A stretch of 64,000 nucleotides of DNA from Brevinematales bacterium (GCA_013177995.1 JABLXN010000006.1:88577-152576), one strand, 5' to 3'; shown: positions 1 to 11,284, numbered from the stretch's first letter. Notes: a model not told the origin generated them from the sequence alone. Translations and numbers: made by a program.

Positions 1-55
1 CAGGCCAACCTGTTTCTATGGTGAATCCCTGAGGTTTTCTACCCCGGAGGTTTAA

Positions 56-84
56 TTGACTTTTTTGGTGGCTAACGTTATACT
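56..84 (+). promoter_or_regulatory. sigma-70-type promoter for the ParB-like/peptidase pair
   Basis: TTGACT (56-61) and TATACT (79-84) are separated by 17 bp, about 30 bp upstream of the start codon at 116. A Shine-Dalgarno GGAGGG lies at 102-107. Confidence 0.7.
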
Positions 85-115
85 AATAGGTAAGATCCAG
101 CGGAGGGTGTGAGAA

Positions 116-517
116 ATGAAGGTGAAGATAAACGAGATTGTGGTCAAGGAGAGAATACGAAAAGATCTTGGGGACATTGAGTCCCTCAAACATAGTATTC
201 AGAAGCATGGGCTTCTTTCCCCTATTATTGTGACGCCAAAAAACGAACTTCTTGCCGGGTATCGTCGTCTTACAGTAGCCAAGATGCTTGGTTGGCAGGA
301 GATAGAGGCCATTGTCTATTCACCGCGAGACAAGGTGGATGAACTGGAGATAGAGATTGAAGAAAACATGACTCGAAAGGATTTTACTCCCGAAGAGGTG
401 ATGAAAGCCATCGAGAAAAAGCAGATGCTCCTTGAGAAAAACCCCTTTGTTCGTTTCTGGAACTGGCTCAAAAGCCTCTGGAAAAAACTTTTTGGCAAGG
501 AGACAAAAACCGCTTGA
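116..517 (+). CDS. ParB/sulfiredoxin-fold nuclease-like domain protein
   Basis: A 133-residue protein with the N-terminal ParB domain only. The ParB fingerprint is present: a conserved start (VKINEIV), a leaky-helix region with SIQKHGLLSPIIV, the GYRRL motif (residues 48-52) and an ENMTRKDFTPEE segment near 83-94. The helix-turn-helix and dimerisation domains of chromosomal ParB are absent. The C-terminal 25 residues are instead a basic, tryptophan-rich amphipathic segment (about residues 109-133) that could bind membrane. It overlaps the following lipoprotein gene by 4 bases, so the two are co-translated. ParB-fold proteins bind or hydrolyse CTP and some are nucleases. With no parA or parS nearby, a chromosome-partitioning role is not supported here. 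Confidence 0.75.
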   Translation: MKVKINEIVVKERIRKDLGDIESLKHSIQKHGLLSPIIVTPKNELLAGYRRLTVAKMLGWQEIEAIVYSPRDKVDELEIEIEENMTRKDFTPEEVMKAIEKKQMLLEKNPFVRFWNWLKSLWKKLFGKETKTA

Positions 518-2397
518 GACGAAACCTGCTTTTTCTCTTCATTCTTCTTCTCGCAGGGTGCGATGAGTTTGCTCTTAAGAAAACCGCTACCATTCGAAAG
601 GTTTCAGGGACTATTCGCTTTGACCCTTCTTCTCCTCAGCTTTTTCTTTCTCTGGTGTACGATATGATGAATTATAGGGAGAAGACTCTGAGAGAGGTGT
701 ATTTCTATTGTCATGAAGCGGTGACTATTGATGCCATCTATGATGGCAATACCCCCCTTCGTATGGAACAGGGGGTGGGGATTGGTATGTCCATCAAGGT
801 ATATAGGGTGCGTGTGGCTGATTGGCTTCCCGGCACCCGTCGACTTTTCCGTATGGAAGCCCGTATCACCGGTCAGGAAAAAAGCGCTGGGTTTTTTCTT
901 TCCAGAGAAGGGGTTTTCTTAGAGAGTAGTCGGGTCTGGATACCGGTAAGTTTTGATGAGATACCGGCTTTTTCCTATTCGCTGAATGTTGAGGTGCCGC
1001 TTGGTTATCAGGCCATCCTTGGGGCCAGTCTTGTAGAGGAAAAAACTTCTTCTCAAACAGTTTTTTCTCGCTGGGAATCAGAGTCCACCAATCTGCTTTT
1101 TACAGGGAGGCTTGTCATCGGGCGTTTTCAGAAGATAGAAGAAGGAGGATTGGCTTTCTACCTTCCGGAACGTTATGAGGCAATCCCGGAAAAAAGACTT
1201 TCTACTCTCTTTTCTCTTCTTCGAGACGGAAAGGATATTCTTCAGCGGTATGTTGGGTCTTATCCCTTTCGAGATGTGAGAATTGTTTTTGTGCCTCGAG
1301 AGGTGGCCTCACTTGAAGAATGGACAGATGGGCTTTTTTCTGCCAACATGCTTTTGCTGGAGGAATCCTTGGTTTCAGCTTTGACCAATCAAAAACGGTT
1401 TCTCTTAGATGGAGTTCTTTTAGGTGAGGATAACTGGCTCTATGTCCTGAAGGTTATACTCCATGAAATGAGTCATGCTTACATAGGTTATGATCTTCGC
1501 TGGGAGAAGGAGGACGTGTTGTCGCTTGAAAGCCTGACGGAAGTGACAGGTCTCAAACTTCTTGAATGGCTCAGCCCCGAGACATATCGTTTAGCTATCA
1601 ACAGGTTGCAGTATGACTGGCAGGTGGTTTCTCTTTTTGGAGAAAGTCGGTTGAAAACCTACCTGTATAGAAATCTTCTTCTTTCATCAACCCTTACTCC
1701 CCGACAGTATCTACGCCTTCTTCGGGGTCTTCGAGGGCGTTATCTCTATACCCTGATAGATGAAAATTCCCTTCTTCAGACCCTTGCCGATCAGGGAGAA
1801 ACCAATACCCTCTCTTCGTTGGTTTCCCTCTGGAATACTCCTCCGAGGTGGCAGATGGGACTCTCTCTTACCAATGGTGGGGTGGTGGTTTTTTCCTCTG
1901 CACCTTCTCATCCCATGACCCTTGTGGTGGAAACCTCGAGTTTTTCCACCAACCTCTCCATTGAGGTTAGTGGTTCTCTTTTTGTCCCTCTCCCCTGGAA
2001 GAGGACGACAACCATTTCTTTGATGAGTGATATTCAGTGGGCCGATGAAACCATTGGAGATGATATTGTTTCGGATAGTTGGAAGACCATTCTCTCCAAT
2101 CTTACTCTGTACTATAGGGGAGAGACCAATGTGGTATTTCTTCTTTCGGAAAGTAGCCAGGATAAAAAACTCCGTATTCCCCGGGAAGACAGGTTTCTTT
2201 CCCTTGTGGTGATGCCTTCCCTCGAGGTTGTGTATCACCGCCACGAAAGAAAAGACAATATTCTCTATCTTTACGCGTATAAAAAAGGAAGTAATACCAG
2301 AAGCACCTATGGGCTTTTTGTATTTCGAGAAGAAAACAATCGTTGGTTGTGGGAAGGTGTTTACGACCCTTCTCTGGATTATCAGGTGTCTTTTTAA
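514..2397 (+). CDS. M1-like zinc metallopeptidase, predicted lipoprotein
   Basis: A 627-residue protein starting at TTG (514), overlapping the previous stop codon by 4 bases, with AAGGAG at 497-502. The N-terminus is a lipoprotein signal (lipobox LAGC, Cys about 16), placing it on the outer or inner membrane. A zinc-binding HEMSH (residues 317-321) is followed by LESLTE with Glu about 339, matching the HExxH...NEGFAE layout of M1 aminopeptidases. The gap is 17 residues rather than the family's 18, and the upstream GAMEN exopeptidase motif is not evident. It may therefore be a divergent M1 member or a gluzincin of different specificity. The C-terminal third (about 440-627) is beta-rich. Function beyond metallopeptidase is unknown. 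Confidence 0.65.
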   Translation: MRRNLLFLFILLLAGCDEFALKKTATIRKVSGTIRFDPSSPQLFLSLVYDMMNYREKTLREVYFYCHEAVTIDAIYDGNTPLRMEQGVGIGMSIKVYRVRVADWLPGTRRLFRMEARITGQEKSAGFFLSREGVFLESSRVWIPVSFDEIPAFSYSLNVEVPLGYQAILGASLVEEKTSSQTVFSRWESESTNLLFTGRLVIGRFQKIEEGGLAFYLPERYEAIPEKRLSTLFSLLRDGKDILQRYVGSYPFRDVRIVFVPREVASLEEWTDGLFSANMLLLEESLVSALTNQKRFLLDGVLLGEDNWLYVLKVILHEMSHAYIGYDLRWEKEDVLSLESLTEVTGLKLLEWLSPETYRLAINRLQYDWQVVSLFGESRLKTYLYRNLLLSSTLTPRQYLRLLRGLRGRYLYTLIDENSLLQTLADQGETNTLSSLVSLWNTPPRWQMGLSLTNGGVVVFSSAPSHPMTLVVETSSFSTNLSIEVSGSLFVPLPWKRTTTISLMSDIQWADETIGDDIVSDSWKTILSNLTLYYRGETNVVFLLSESSQDKKLRIPREDRFLSLVVMPSLEVVYHRHERKDNILYLYAYKKGSNTRSTYGLFVFREENNRWLWEGVYDPSLDYQVSF

Positions 2398-2440
2398 CGT
2401 GAATACGTTATAGTGCTATACGTACATAAGGAAGGTACAC

Positions 2441-3991
2441 ATGACATTTCATGAACTCAAGGTTTCAGAACCCATTCTCAAGGCCATTGACGCCATGGGG
2501 TTTGTGGAGCCATCGCCTATCCAGCGAGAGGCTATTCCCTATCTGCTGCAGGGGGAAAACGTGGTAGGTCAGGCTCAAACAGGCACAGGAAAAACAGCCG
2601 CTTTTGGTATTCCCATGGTGGAGAAGACAGAAAACCAGAGATTTACTCAGGGGCTGATTCTTGTTCCTACACGGGAGTTGGCCATTCAGGTCGCAGGAGA
2701 ACTCCAGAAAATTGCCTCACACAAAAAGGGGCTGGTGATTCTTCCTATCTATGGGGGACAGTCCATCGAGAGACAGATACGAAGTTTAAGTCGAGGTGTC
2801 CATATCGTGGTGGGAACCCCGGGGAGAATCTTAGATCACCTTGAAAGAAGAACACTCCATCTTGACCATGTTATTTTCTGCACCCTTGACGAGGCCGATG
2901 TGATGCTTGATATGGGATTTATTGATGATGTGAGGGCTATCCTTTCCCGGGTTCCAGAGAAGGCCCAGAAAGCCCTCTTTTCCGCTACTCTCTCCCCCGA
3001 GATTAAAAGACTTGTCCAGGATTTTGTCGAAAACCCCCGCTTCATCACCATCCCTCACAAGGAACTTACCGTTCCTAATATCTCTCAGTTCTACTACGAG
3101 GTGAGGGAGTCCGAAAAACCCCAGGCTCTCACCCGAATCATTGACTATTATAACCCCAATCAGACGGTGGTTTTTGTGAACACCAAGGTGGGGGTAGAAG
3201 AACTCAAGGAAAAACTTCATGCGGCTGGGTATGAGGTAGAGGCTCTTCATGGGGATATGAAACAAACCCAGCGAGAATTTGTGATGAAGCGATTCCGGGC
3301 CCAGCATTTTGATATTCTTTTGGCGACGGATGTGGCAGCCCGTGGACTTGATATTGAAAACATCGACCTGGTCGTGAACTATGATCTCCCTCAGGATGAG
3401 GAGTATTATGTCCATCGTATTGGGAGAACAGCCCGTGCTGGTCGTGAAGGGACAGCGGTGACCTTTGTTACCCTCCGGGAGATCAAACGACTCAAGGAGA
3501 TTGAACGCTACATCAAAACCAGGATCGAGAGACGGCGACTCCCGACCCTTCAGGATATTGAAAAGATCCAGACCCAGGCTATTCTGGACGAGATTGCTTC
3601 CGTCATCGAAGAAGGGGGACTTGAAAAATATATCGATATCCTCACAGAAGGGCTCTCTACCTACGATTCGGTCGATATTGCGGCCGCTCTCCTGAAAATG
3701 GTGATGGGGGAACAACCTGAGGAAGAACTATCCCCTGTAGAAGAGAATAGTCCGACAGTACGGCTTTTTCTCACCATTGGCCGTGAGACAGTTGATATCA
3801 GGGGACTTCTGGCCTGGATTTCTGATCTCACCGGCATCAGGAGTCAGGAACTTGGGCGAATTACCATGCGGGAGGGATTTTCGTTTGTCGATGTCCCCAG
3901 AGAGAAGCTTGATGACTTTCTTTCCCGACTGGATCGTCAGAAGTACAAGGGGAAAACGGTCAGGGTGGAGATAGCAAGGGAAAGAAAATAG
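2441..3991 (+). CDS. deaD: DEAD-box ATP-dependent RNA helicase with DbpA-type RNA-binding domain
   Basis: 516 residues. Helicase motifs in order: the Q motif (FVEPSPIQ), motif I AQTGTGKT, Ia PTRELA, GG, TPGR, motif II DEAD, motif III SAT, then helicase-C motifs ARGLDI and HRIGRTARAGR. The last ~75 residues form a DbpA/CsdA-type RRM-like domain (VRLFLTIGRE...SFVDVPREKLDDFL...VRVEI), typical of ribosome-assembly or cold-shock RNA helicases that unwind structured rRNA or mRNA in the cytoplasm. A Shine-Dalgarno AAGGAAGG lies just upstream of ATG 2441. It stands alone between the lipoprotein gene and a hairpin at 4001-4031. Confidence 0.93.
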   Translation: MTFHELKVSEPILKAIDAMGFVEPSPIQREAIPYLLQGENVVGQAQTGTGKTAAFGIPMVEKTENQRFTQGLILVPTRELAIQVAGELQKIASHKKGLVILPIYGGQSIERQIRSLSRGVHIVVGTPGRILDHLERRTLHLDHVIFCTLDEADVMLDMGFIDDVRAILSRVPEKAQKALFSATLSPEIKRLVQDFVENPRFITIPHKELTVPNISQFYYEVRESEKPQALTRIIDYYNPNQTVVFVNTKVGVEELKEKLHAAGYEVEALHGDMKQTQREFVMKRFRAQHFDILLATDVAARGLDIENIDLVVNYDLPQDEEYYVHRIGRTARAGREGTAVTFVTLREIKRLKEIERYIKTRIERRRLPTLQDIEKIQTQAILDEIASVIEEGGLEKYIDILTEGLSTYDSVDIAAALLKMVMGEQPEEELSPVEENSPTVRLFLTIGRETVDIRGLLAWISDLTGIRSQELGRITMREGFSFVDVPREKLDDFLSRLDRQKYKGKTVRVEIARERK

Positions 3992-4000
3992 AGGTTCCTC

Positions 4001-4060
4001 TCACAGAGGAGGAGTTTCTCCTCTCCTGTGAAAGGAGAAAAGGCTTTTTTCTTTTCACCC
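4001..4060 (+). terminator. hairpin downstream of the helicase gene
   Basis: TCACAG-AGGAGGA pairs with the CTCCTCT-CCTGTGA side of the hairpin (4001-4031), followed by a second weak A/T hairpin ending in TTTTTTCTTTT (4046-4056). The spacing is not ideal for an intrinsic terminator. The rest of the 305-bp gap to pgi holds the inverted repeat at 4109-4164 and the pgi promoter. Confidence 0.5.
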
Positions 4061-4108
4061 TGAGAAGCCGTCTTCCGTTTCGTGGAGGGGTTCTGGAAAT
4101 TCACAACA

Positions 4109-6384
<2,276 letters not shown>

Positions 6385-6398
<14 letters not shown>

Positions 6399-7176
6399 AA
6401 CGTCCACTGGTTTCAGGCTGGTAAAGGTAATTCAAAAGGTACTCGGTATCCGGTCGTCGAAAGGCCTCAAAGAGGTTTCGCCGGAAGTGAGGGATCTCAT
6501 CAGAGAGCTTTTTGATGAGTTCTCTGACCTGGAGGCGTTTGTGATCCCGACGGAGAATAGAATTGGGGCATACCTCGGAAAAGATCGGCATTTCTTCCTC
6601 ACGGGTATAGACAAACTCTTCGATCATGGCTTTTTCTACATAGGCAAGGGGGCGAATGAATTCCATCTCTCCATCGAATATCTTGAGACGGGGGACCATA
6701 GAGGAGAGTTCCCTTTTGAAAAAGAGATTCATGAGAGAGGTTTCCAGAATATCATCCATGTGATGACCAAGGGCTATCTTGTTGGCCTTCTGGCTTGCGG
6801 CATAATGAATGAGTTCTGTGCGTCTTTTCTGGGCGCAGAGATAACAGGTATTTCTTGGCTTATAGTTTCCAGAAGTGAGTTCTGCAATACTATTGACCCG
6901 GATGACGTGGAGGTCCAGACCGGTATGTCTTTTGATATAATCCGCAAGTTTTTCGATACGTTTGTTGTGACCTTCATTCTGGCCGTTGAAGTTATCCACA
7001 AAGGCGGGGTAGAGGGGGATGTTTCTGTTTTTTCGCTTGTTGCCCGCTGAAAGCATGAGAAGAAGGACGAGCGAATCCATCCCTCCAGAAATACCAACGA
7101 CAATACCGGTGGTGTTCTCAAGCATTCCGTAGTGTTCGATGGCTTTTTCAAAGAGGGCGTAGAGTCGTGATTCCAT
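6385..7176 (-). CDS. TtcA-like PP-loop tRNA thiolase (tRNA 2-thiocytidine biosynthesis family)
   Basis: 263 residues. An N-terminal PP-loop ATP pyrophosphatase motif SGGMDS, a CYLC pair in the middle (CxxC), the family motif ALGHHMDDILET and a third Cys in SEVCPNS are consistent with TtcA-type enzymes that carry an Fe-S cluster and thiolate C32 of tRNA. Paralogues with other tRNA targets share these features, so the substrate is inferred. It starts 3 bases after the gltX stop, so gltX and this gene form a tRNA-charging/modification operon. Confidence 0.8.
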
Positions 7177-7179
7177 AGC

Positions 7180-8568
7180 TTACAGTTTTTTGGAAAGCCT
7201 TTGTTTCAAAACTGGGGAGAGGAGTCGCATCACCGAAAGGATATCAGGGCTTACCGTTCTCCCTGTGAGCTGGATACGAATACGCTGGATGAGATCCTTG
7301 AAGGCTACGGTGTGTTTTTCGGCCACCTGTCTGAGAGCTGCTTCGAGGGTGGCATCATAGGAACTGGTTTCTAAGATAAAGTGAACCGCTTCCTGATAGG
7401 CCTTTTCAAGGGTGTCGGTACAAAGAGAAGGGAGAAGTTCTCTTGCTTTCTCATCAAGTTCATACTCTTCTGTGGCATAGGGAATCATGTCTCGATAAAG
7501 GTCAGCAAGCGTGTCGCTTCGGCTTCGAAGAAGATCCACCGCCTGAGAGAGCCAGGCATTGTCCTGCATACGACCGACTTTGACCTGGCCTGTGTCCTCA
7601 AGGTATATCTCAAAGGCTTTCAAAACCTTGTGGAGGGGTTCAAGCTTCATGTGTTTGCTATTCACCCAGATCATCTTTTTCTCATCATAGACAGCATTGG
7701 ATTTGTTGAGGTGAGTGATATCGAACACCTTGATGAGATCTTCAAGCATGAAGATTTCATCATTTCCATGGGACCATCCAAGCCGTGCAATATAATTCAA
7801 GAGGGCTTCAGGGAGAATACCCTGTTTTCGATAGTATTCAATATTGGTGGAACCCTTTCGCTTGGAGAGGGGGGTTCTATCTGTGTCAAAGACCATAGGA
7901 AGATGCCCGAAGGTGGGGATAGGAAAACCAAGGTATTCATAAAGAATTATTTGCTTGGCGGTATTGGAAATATGGTCCTCTCCCCGGAGAATAGTGGTAA
8001 TTCCCATGAGAGAGTCATCAATGACCACAGCAAAGTTATAGGTGGGAGAGCCATCACTTTTCCAGAGGACAAAATCATCAAGTTCTTTGGTGTTGATAGC
8101 AATGCGACCCTTGACCACGTCTTTGAAGATAATATCACGTTCTGGACCTATATTGACGCGCACCACCGTGCCTGGTCCTGGCTGGAGATTTTTATCCCTA
8201 CAATGACCATCGTATTTTGTCACTTCGTCATAGATGCCACGGGATTGGTTTCTTTTGATGAGGTCATCCTTGGTGCATTGACAGTGGTAGGCCTTGCCTT
8301 CAGCGACAAGTTTGTCTATGTATGACTTGTAGATGGGGAAGCGTTCACTCTGTTTGTAAAACTCATCATAGTCCATGCCCATCCACTGCATATCCTTGAT
8401 AATAGAAGCGGTATATTCCTCCTGCGAACGGGAGAGATCGGTGTCCTCAATGCGCAGAACAAACTTTCCCCCCGTGTGTTTGGCATAAAGCCAGTTGAAA
8501 ATGGCCGTTCTGGCACTTCCAAGATGAAGTTGTCCTGTTGGAGAAGGGGCGAAGCGAAGTTTTTGCAT
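7180..8568 (-). CDS. gltX: glutamyl-tRNA synthetase
   Basis: 462 residues, a class I aminoacyl-tRNA synthetase. The N-terminal RFAPSPTGQLHLGSART carries the HIGH-type motif (HLGS), followed by LRIEDTD and a KMSKS-type LSKRKGS. A CQC pair occurs in YHCQCTKDDL. It charges tRNA-Glu, and possibly tRNA-Gln in organisms that use GatCAB; this window does not settle which. A good promoter precedes it at 8597-8625. Confidence 0.93.
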   Translation of the reverse strand: MQKLRFAPSPTGQLHLGSARTAIFNWLYAKHTGGKFVLRIEDTDLSRSQEEYTASIIKDMQWMGMDYDEFYKQSERFPIYKSYIDKLVAEGKAYHCQCTKDDLIKRNQSRGIYDEVTKYDGHCRDKNLQPGPGTVVRVNIGPERDIIFKDVVKGRIAINTKELDDFVLWKSDGSPTYNFAVVIDDSLMGITTILRGEDHISNTAKQIILYEYLGFPIPTFGHLPMVFDTDRTPLSKRKGSTNIEYYRKQGILPEALLNYIARLGWSHGNDEIFMLEDLIKVFDITHLNKSNAVYDEKKMIWVNSKHMKLEPLHKVLKAFEIYLEDTGQVKVGRMQDNAWLSQAVDLLRSRSDTLADLYRDMIPYATEEYELDEKARELLPSLCTDTLEKAYQEAVHFILETSSYDATLEAALRQVAEKHTVAFKDLIQRIRIQLTGRTVSPDILSVMRLLSPVLKQRLSKKL

Positions 8569-8596
8569 GATCTACCTCACCAAAAATGTAGTACAT

Positions 8597-8625
8597 ATTA
8601 TGAAGCAAAAGAGAAAATCTTGCAA
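8597..8625 (-). promoter_or_regulatory. sigma-70-type promoter for gltX
   Basis: On the minus strand, TTGCAA (8625-8620) and CATAAT (8602-8597) are separated by 17 bp. The flanking repeat of mobile-like element A begins about 25 bp upstream of this -35. Confidence 0.65.
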
Positions 8626-8927
8626 ATAGAGGACATTGAGAGAAGGGGTAGGTCTTATTTGCCGTGTCGTTCCACATATGAAACTGAATACCTATTTTTA
8701 CATTTCCTGTGAACAGGGAAATAAAACGAGAAAGCTCTGTTCTTTCACTCCCTTTTTTGTACCCCACTTCGACTTCGCTCAGGAGCCTCACCGAGTCGCT
8801 TTGGCGGTTGTGCACCCTTTGCCGCAAGGGGGAAACCCTTCTGAAGTGAGGGTGCAGGAGGCACCTGGGGCGCCCCCTTGTGTTGCTTTTGCCCGCAAGG
8901 CCACCGAAGCGGAGCCGCGGAGGCTTT

Positions 8928-8947
8928 GCTGAGACATGGGAATAGCC
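8928..8947 (+). repeat. 20-bp repeat unit GCTGAGACATGGGAATAGCC
   Basis: Together with three upstream T residues, 19 bases (8925-8943) are identical to 16107-16125. Related to the units at 4145-4164 and 9003-9022. Confidence 0.7.
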
Positions 8948-8973
8948 AAAGGCGTGTGGGGTGTATAGAGAAA

Positions 8974-8989
8974 GGTTAAACGTTTAACC
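8974..8989. repeat. perfect 16-bp palindrome GGTTAAACGTTTAACC
   Basis: Lies midway between the two 20-bp repeat units inside element A. A dimeric protein could bind it, but no partner is identifiable. Confidence 0.6.
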
Positions 8990-9002
8990 AATGAGGCGGT
9001 TG

Positions 9003-9022
9003 GCTGAAACAGGGTAATAGCC
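9003..9022 (+). repeat. 20-bp repeat unit GCTGAAACAGGGTAATAGCC
   Basis: Differs from 4145-4164 by a single base. Confidence 0.7.
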
Positions 9023-9495
9023 CCGGGCCTTTTGGTCTCAGAAAGCCCTCTTCTTGCTAACCCGTCGCCATGCCCCCGTCCCTGCCTGCGGTGTCACCTG
9101 AGAGAAGCCCCTGCAGGGAACACGTGCCCCGCGGGCTGGTAATGGAAGCCATCGTCTTTTCACCACTGGCCGAGCCACAGGAGGTGGCGAGGAAGCCCGG
9201 GGTCAGACAAGGAGGGCTGTCTCCGGGCGGCTACAGAAGAGAGCGGGGTTACAGGTTTTTGTTCCAGCCCGCACCACGGGAGACAGGTCGGTGGCTACAA
9301 AAACCGCCGCAGGGGCGGGGACGGGGTTTTCAAAAGGGGCGAAGCCCCTTTTGTCCTGCGCGGAAGCGCTTCGTAGAAGAAAGAAGACAGGCAACAAAAA
9401 TAGCTCAAAACTGAAAGAAAAGAGATGGTTGAACAAGTATTCAGTTTTTGTGTGAAGATAACCATTCTGTATGAATGTGGAACAACAGAAAGGCC

Positions 9496-9981
9496 TTATT
9501 TCCCGGCAATCATGAGTTTGAAATCATTATGAGCCTTGTCGTAGACTATCTGGGTGGAGAATTTGAGCATCTTCATTTCACGGAGATGCCTATCAATATT
9601 GAACTGTTTTGCCCAGAGGGCAACGGTGGAGATGATTTCTTTGTTTTCCTTTGGGATAGGCTGGGAGGAGAGCTTTTCACATTCAGCAAGGATTTTTTTG
9701 ATCCTGTCTTCAATGAGGGCACGGTTTTCTGAAACAGAGACTTCGATCATATAGTTGACGATCTTTTGCCCTAATTTGTCTGTCATGGAAGAGCCTTTTT
9801 TGGGTTTGTTCAGGATAGGTGCCTGATTGGAAAAGAGAGTGGAGGGGGCTTCATGGGTTTCTTCTCTCTTTCTTCTGAAGATACCCACATACACAAAGGC
9901 GATCACAACGCCTGCCGAGAGAATAACCACGAGAACCACCATGAGCTGGGTGAAAAAGATCTCATGGGGATAGGGTGTCAC
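9496..9981 (-). CDS. unknown single-span membrane protein of the flagellar operon
   Basis: 161 residues. GTG start (9981) with AAGGGGG just upstream. A single transmembrane helix (about residues 11-33) is followed by a basic stretch (FRRKREE) and a soluble, largely helical C-terminal domain of ~95 residues, predicted cytoplasmic. I recognise no family. It is the last gene of the operon containing fliJ and the FlbB/MotE-like gene, so a flagellar-motor or collar-associated role is plausible. Its stop codon lies within the right flanking repeat of element A, so the element inserted right at its 3' end. Confidence 0.6.
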   Translation of the reverse strand: MTPYPHEIFFTQLMVVLVVILSAGVVIAFVYVGIFRRKREETHEAPSTLFSNQAPILNKPKKGSSMTDKLGQKIVNYMIEVSVSENRALIEDRIKKILAECEKLSSQPIPKENKEIISTVALWAKQFNIDRHLREMKMLKFSTQIVYDKAHNDFKLMIAGK

Positions 9982-9991
9982 AACTTCCCCC

Positions 9992-10573
9992 TTATTCTAA
10001 CATTTTTCGCTGAATGCGGGCGGATTGTTCCGGGTCCATGAGCGAGAGAAGATAAGGAACAAGGGATCGTTTCCCCGCTGCCTGAGCCCGCTTTTCCATC
10101 ATCCGGAGTATGTCAATGAGCATCTCATCTTCTTGTTTCTCGAGGATTTTGACGGCACTTTGAGGGGGCATGTTTTCGATCTGGGTAGCAATTTCTTCGA
10201 CTCGTTTTTCGTAGGTGGCCTGATTTTGTTTGGCAAGTTCAAACTGGGCGATCATATTCTGGATGTTTTCTTTCTCCTGGGCAAGTTCTTCCTGTTTCTG
10301 GGTAATCATGAGAAAGGCCTTTTCCATTTCTCGTTTGGCATCGTCGAGGTTTCGTTGCTTTTCTTCTAAAAGAAGCCATTTCTTTTCGAGTTCTAACTTT
10401 TCCAGAAGAAAAGGGTTTTCAATCTTTACGACAAAACTTTCCCTGAGAAAGGGGATCTGGGAGAATATCTGTCGATAGTCTAAGATCTCCAACATATCAA
10501 GAAAATAGATCGAGAGAATAACCAGTCCGAGGTTTATCAAGAGGAGAAACAGAATTCGCTTACTTCGACTCAT
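9992..10573 (-). CDS. flbB: FlbB/MotE-family flagellar protein
   Basis: About 193 residues from ATG 10573, chosen because AAGGTGAT lies 4 bases upstream; in-frame GTG 10582 and ATG 10579 are alternatives. An N-terminal transmembrane helix (KRILFLLLINLGLVILSIYF) is followed by a coiled coil (about 60-130) and a MotE-type C-terminal domain (IATQIENMPPQSAVKILEKQ, MDPEQSARI). In spirochaetes FlbB is a periplasmic-flagella collar protein; in other bacteria MotE chaperones MotC. The position directly after fliJ and a flagellar transglycosylase supports the motor role. No catalytic function is expected. Confidence 0.75.
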   Translation of the reverse strand: MSRSKRILFLLLINLGLVILSIYFLDMLEILDYRQIFSQIPFLRESFVVKIENPFLLEKLELEKKWLLLEEKQRNLDDAKREMEKAFLMITQKQEELAQEKENIQNMIAQFELAKQNQATYEKRVEEIATQIENMPPQSAVKILEKQEDEMLIDILRMMEKRAQAAGKRSLVPYLLSLMDPEQSARIQRKMLE

Positions 10574-10585
10574 GGGCATCACCTT

Positions 10586-11284
10586 TTAGAGATTTTTGTA
10601 GGCATCATAATAGGCAAGCACCTTTTTGACATAATCCTGGGTTTCCTGATAAGGAGGAATACCACCAAATCGTTCAACAGCAGAAGGTCCGGCATTGTAA
10701 GCGGCGAGGGAGAGAGCAAGATTGCCATTGAATTTGTCTAACATGAGTCTGAGATAACGGGTGCCTCCCATGATGTTTTCTCGTGGGTCAAAGGGGTTCT
10801 CCACAGAGAGGGCTGAGGCGGTGTCTGGCATGAGTTGCATAAGCCCCATCGCTCCCTTGGGGGAAACAGCCTGGGGGTTGAACTGGGACTCCTGCTGGAT
10901 AACTGCCTTGATAAGGGCGGGGTCTACACGGTACTTCTCCGCAGCTTCCTGGATGATATTTTCTACCTGTGAAGAGGTGGGTTTCTGGTTTATCTTGTAG
11001 AGGGCATTGAGGAGGGCGTTTTTCTCCTGGTTACTACCCACCAGCTGATTGATACTCTGGCCCAAGCCATCCTCAAAAAGCCCTGTGGGGTTATTTGATT
11101 CCTGGAGCATTTCTTTCAAGATCTCAGAGAAGCTCTGCGTAGATGCGGTACTACTTGTTTTGGAAGAGGGGGGTGTTTCAGAGAGCGATTCTATGGGCTG
11201 GATACGACCAAGGCTTTGGATTTCCCGCATTCTACTCTGGATTTCTGTGATACGCTGGTAAACTGATTGAATACCTTCTATCAT
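10586..11284 (-). CDS. flagellar-type lytic transglycosylase (SLT family 1)
   Basis: 232 residues. The C-terminal ~120 residues are an SLT domain: catalytic Glu132 in [21 protein letters not shown], and the [15 protein letters not shown] motif. It cleaves the beta-1,4 bond between MurNAc and GlcNAc to open the wall. There is no signal peptide; the first 90 residues are low-complexity and Ser/Thr-rich, as in transglycosylases exported by the flagellar type III system or fused to FlgJ-like proteins. It overlaps fliJ by 4 bases and is followed by the FlbB/MotE-like gene, so it probably remodels peptidoglycan for rod or motor assembly. Confidence 0.85.
   Translation of the reverse strand: MIEGIQSVYQRITEIQSRMREIQSLGRIQPIESLSETPPSSKTSSTASTQSFSEILKEMLQESNNPTGLFEDGLGQSINQLVGSNQEKNALLNALYKINQKPTSSQVENIIQEAAEKYRVDPALIKAVIQQESQFNPQAVSPKGAMGLMQLMPDTASALSVENPFDPRENIMGGTRYLRLMLDKFNGNLALSLAAYNAGPSAVERFGGIPPYQETQDYVKKVLAYYDAYKNL

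Larger units (their letters stand above)
8664..9490. mobile_element. non-coding mobile-element-like repeat, copy A
   Basis: About 0.83 kb of GC-rich sequence with no convincing gene. Its ends match copy B (27257-27826) in inverted orientation: the left ~250 bp (to about 8920) and right ~100 bp (about 9385-9485) align well, while the middle differs. Ends carry imperfect terminal inverted repeats GTGTCGTTCCACAT (8664-8677) and ATGTGGAACAACA (9475-9487). Flanking direct repeats are AGGTCTTATTTGCCG (8650-8664) and AGGCCTTATTTCCCG (9491-9505), 13 of 15 identical. The middle holds two 20-bp repeats, a 16-bp palindrome (8974-8989) and a perfect hairpin CAAAAGGGGC-GAA-GCCCCTTTTG (9331-9353). Confidence 0.75.

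Noticed and set aside
7381..8325. Long open frame opposite gltX
   Set aside because: It is a shadow of gltX: no ribosome site, no recognisable domain, and gltX has intact motifs.
9070..9414. Open frames inside element A
   Set aside because: Not conserved in copy B, rich in Pro/Arg/Gly as expected from GC-rich non-coding sequence, and without ribosome sites.
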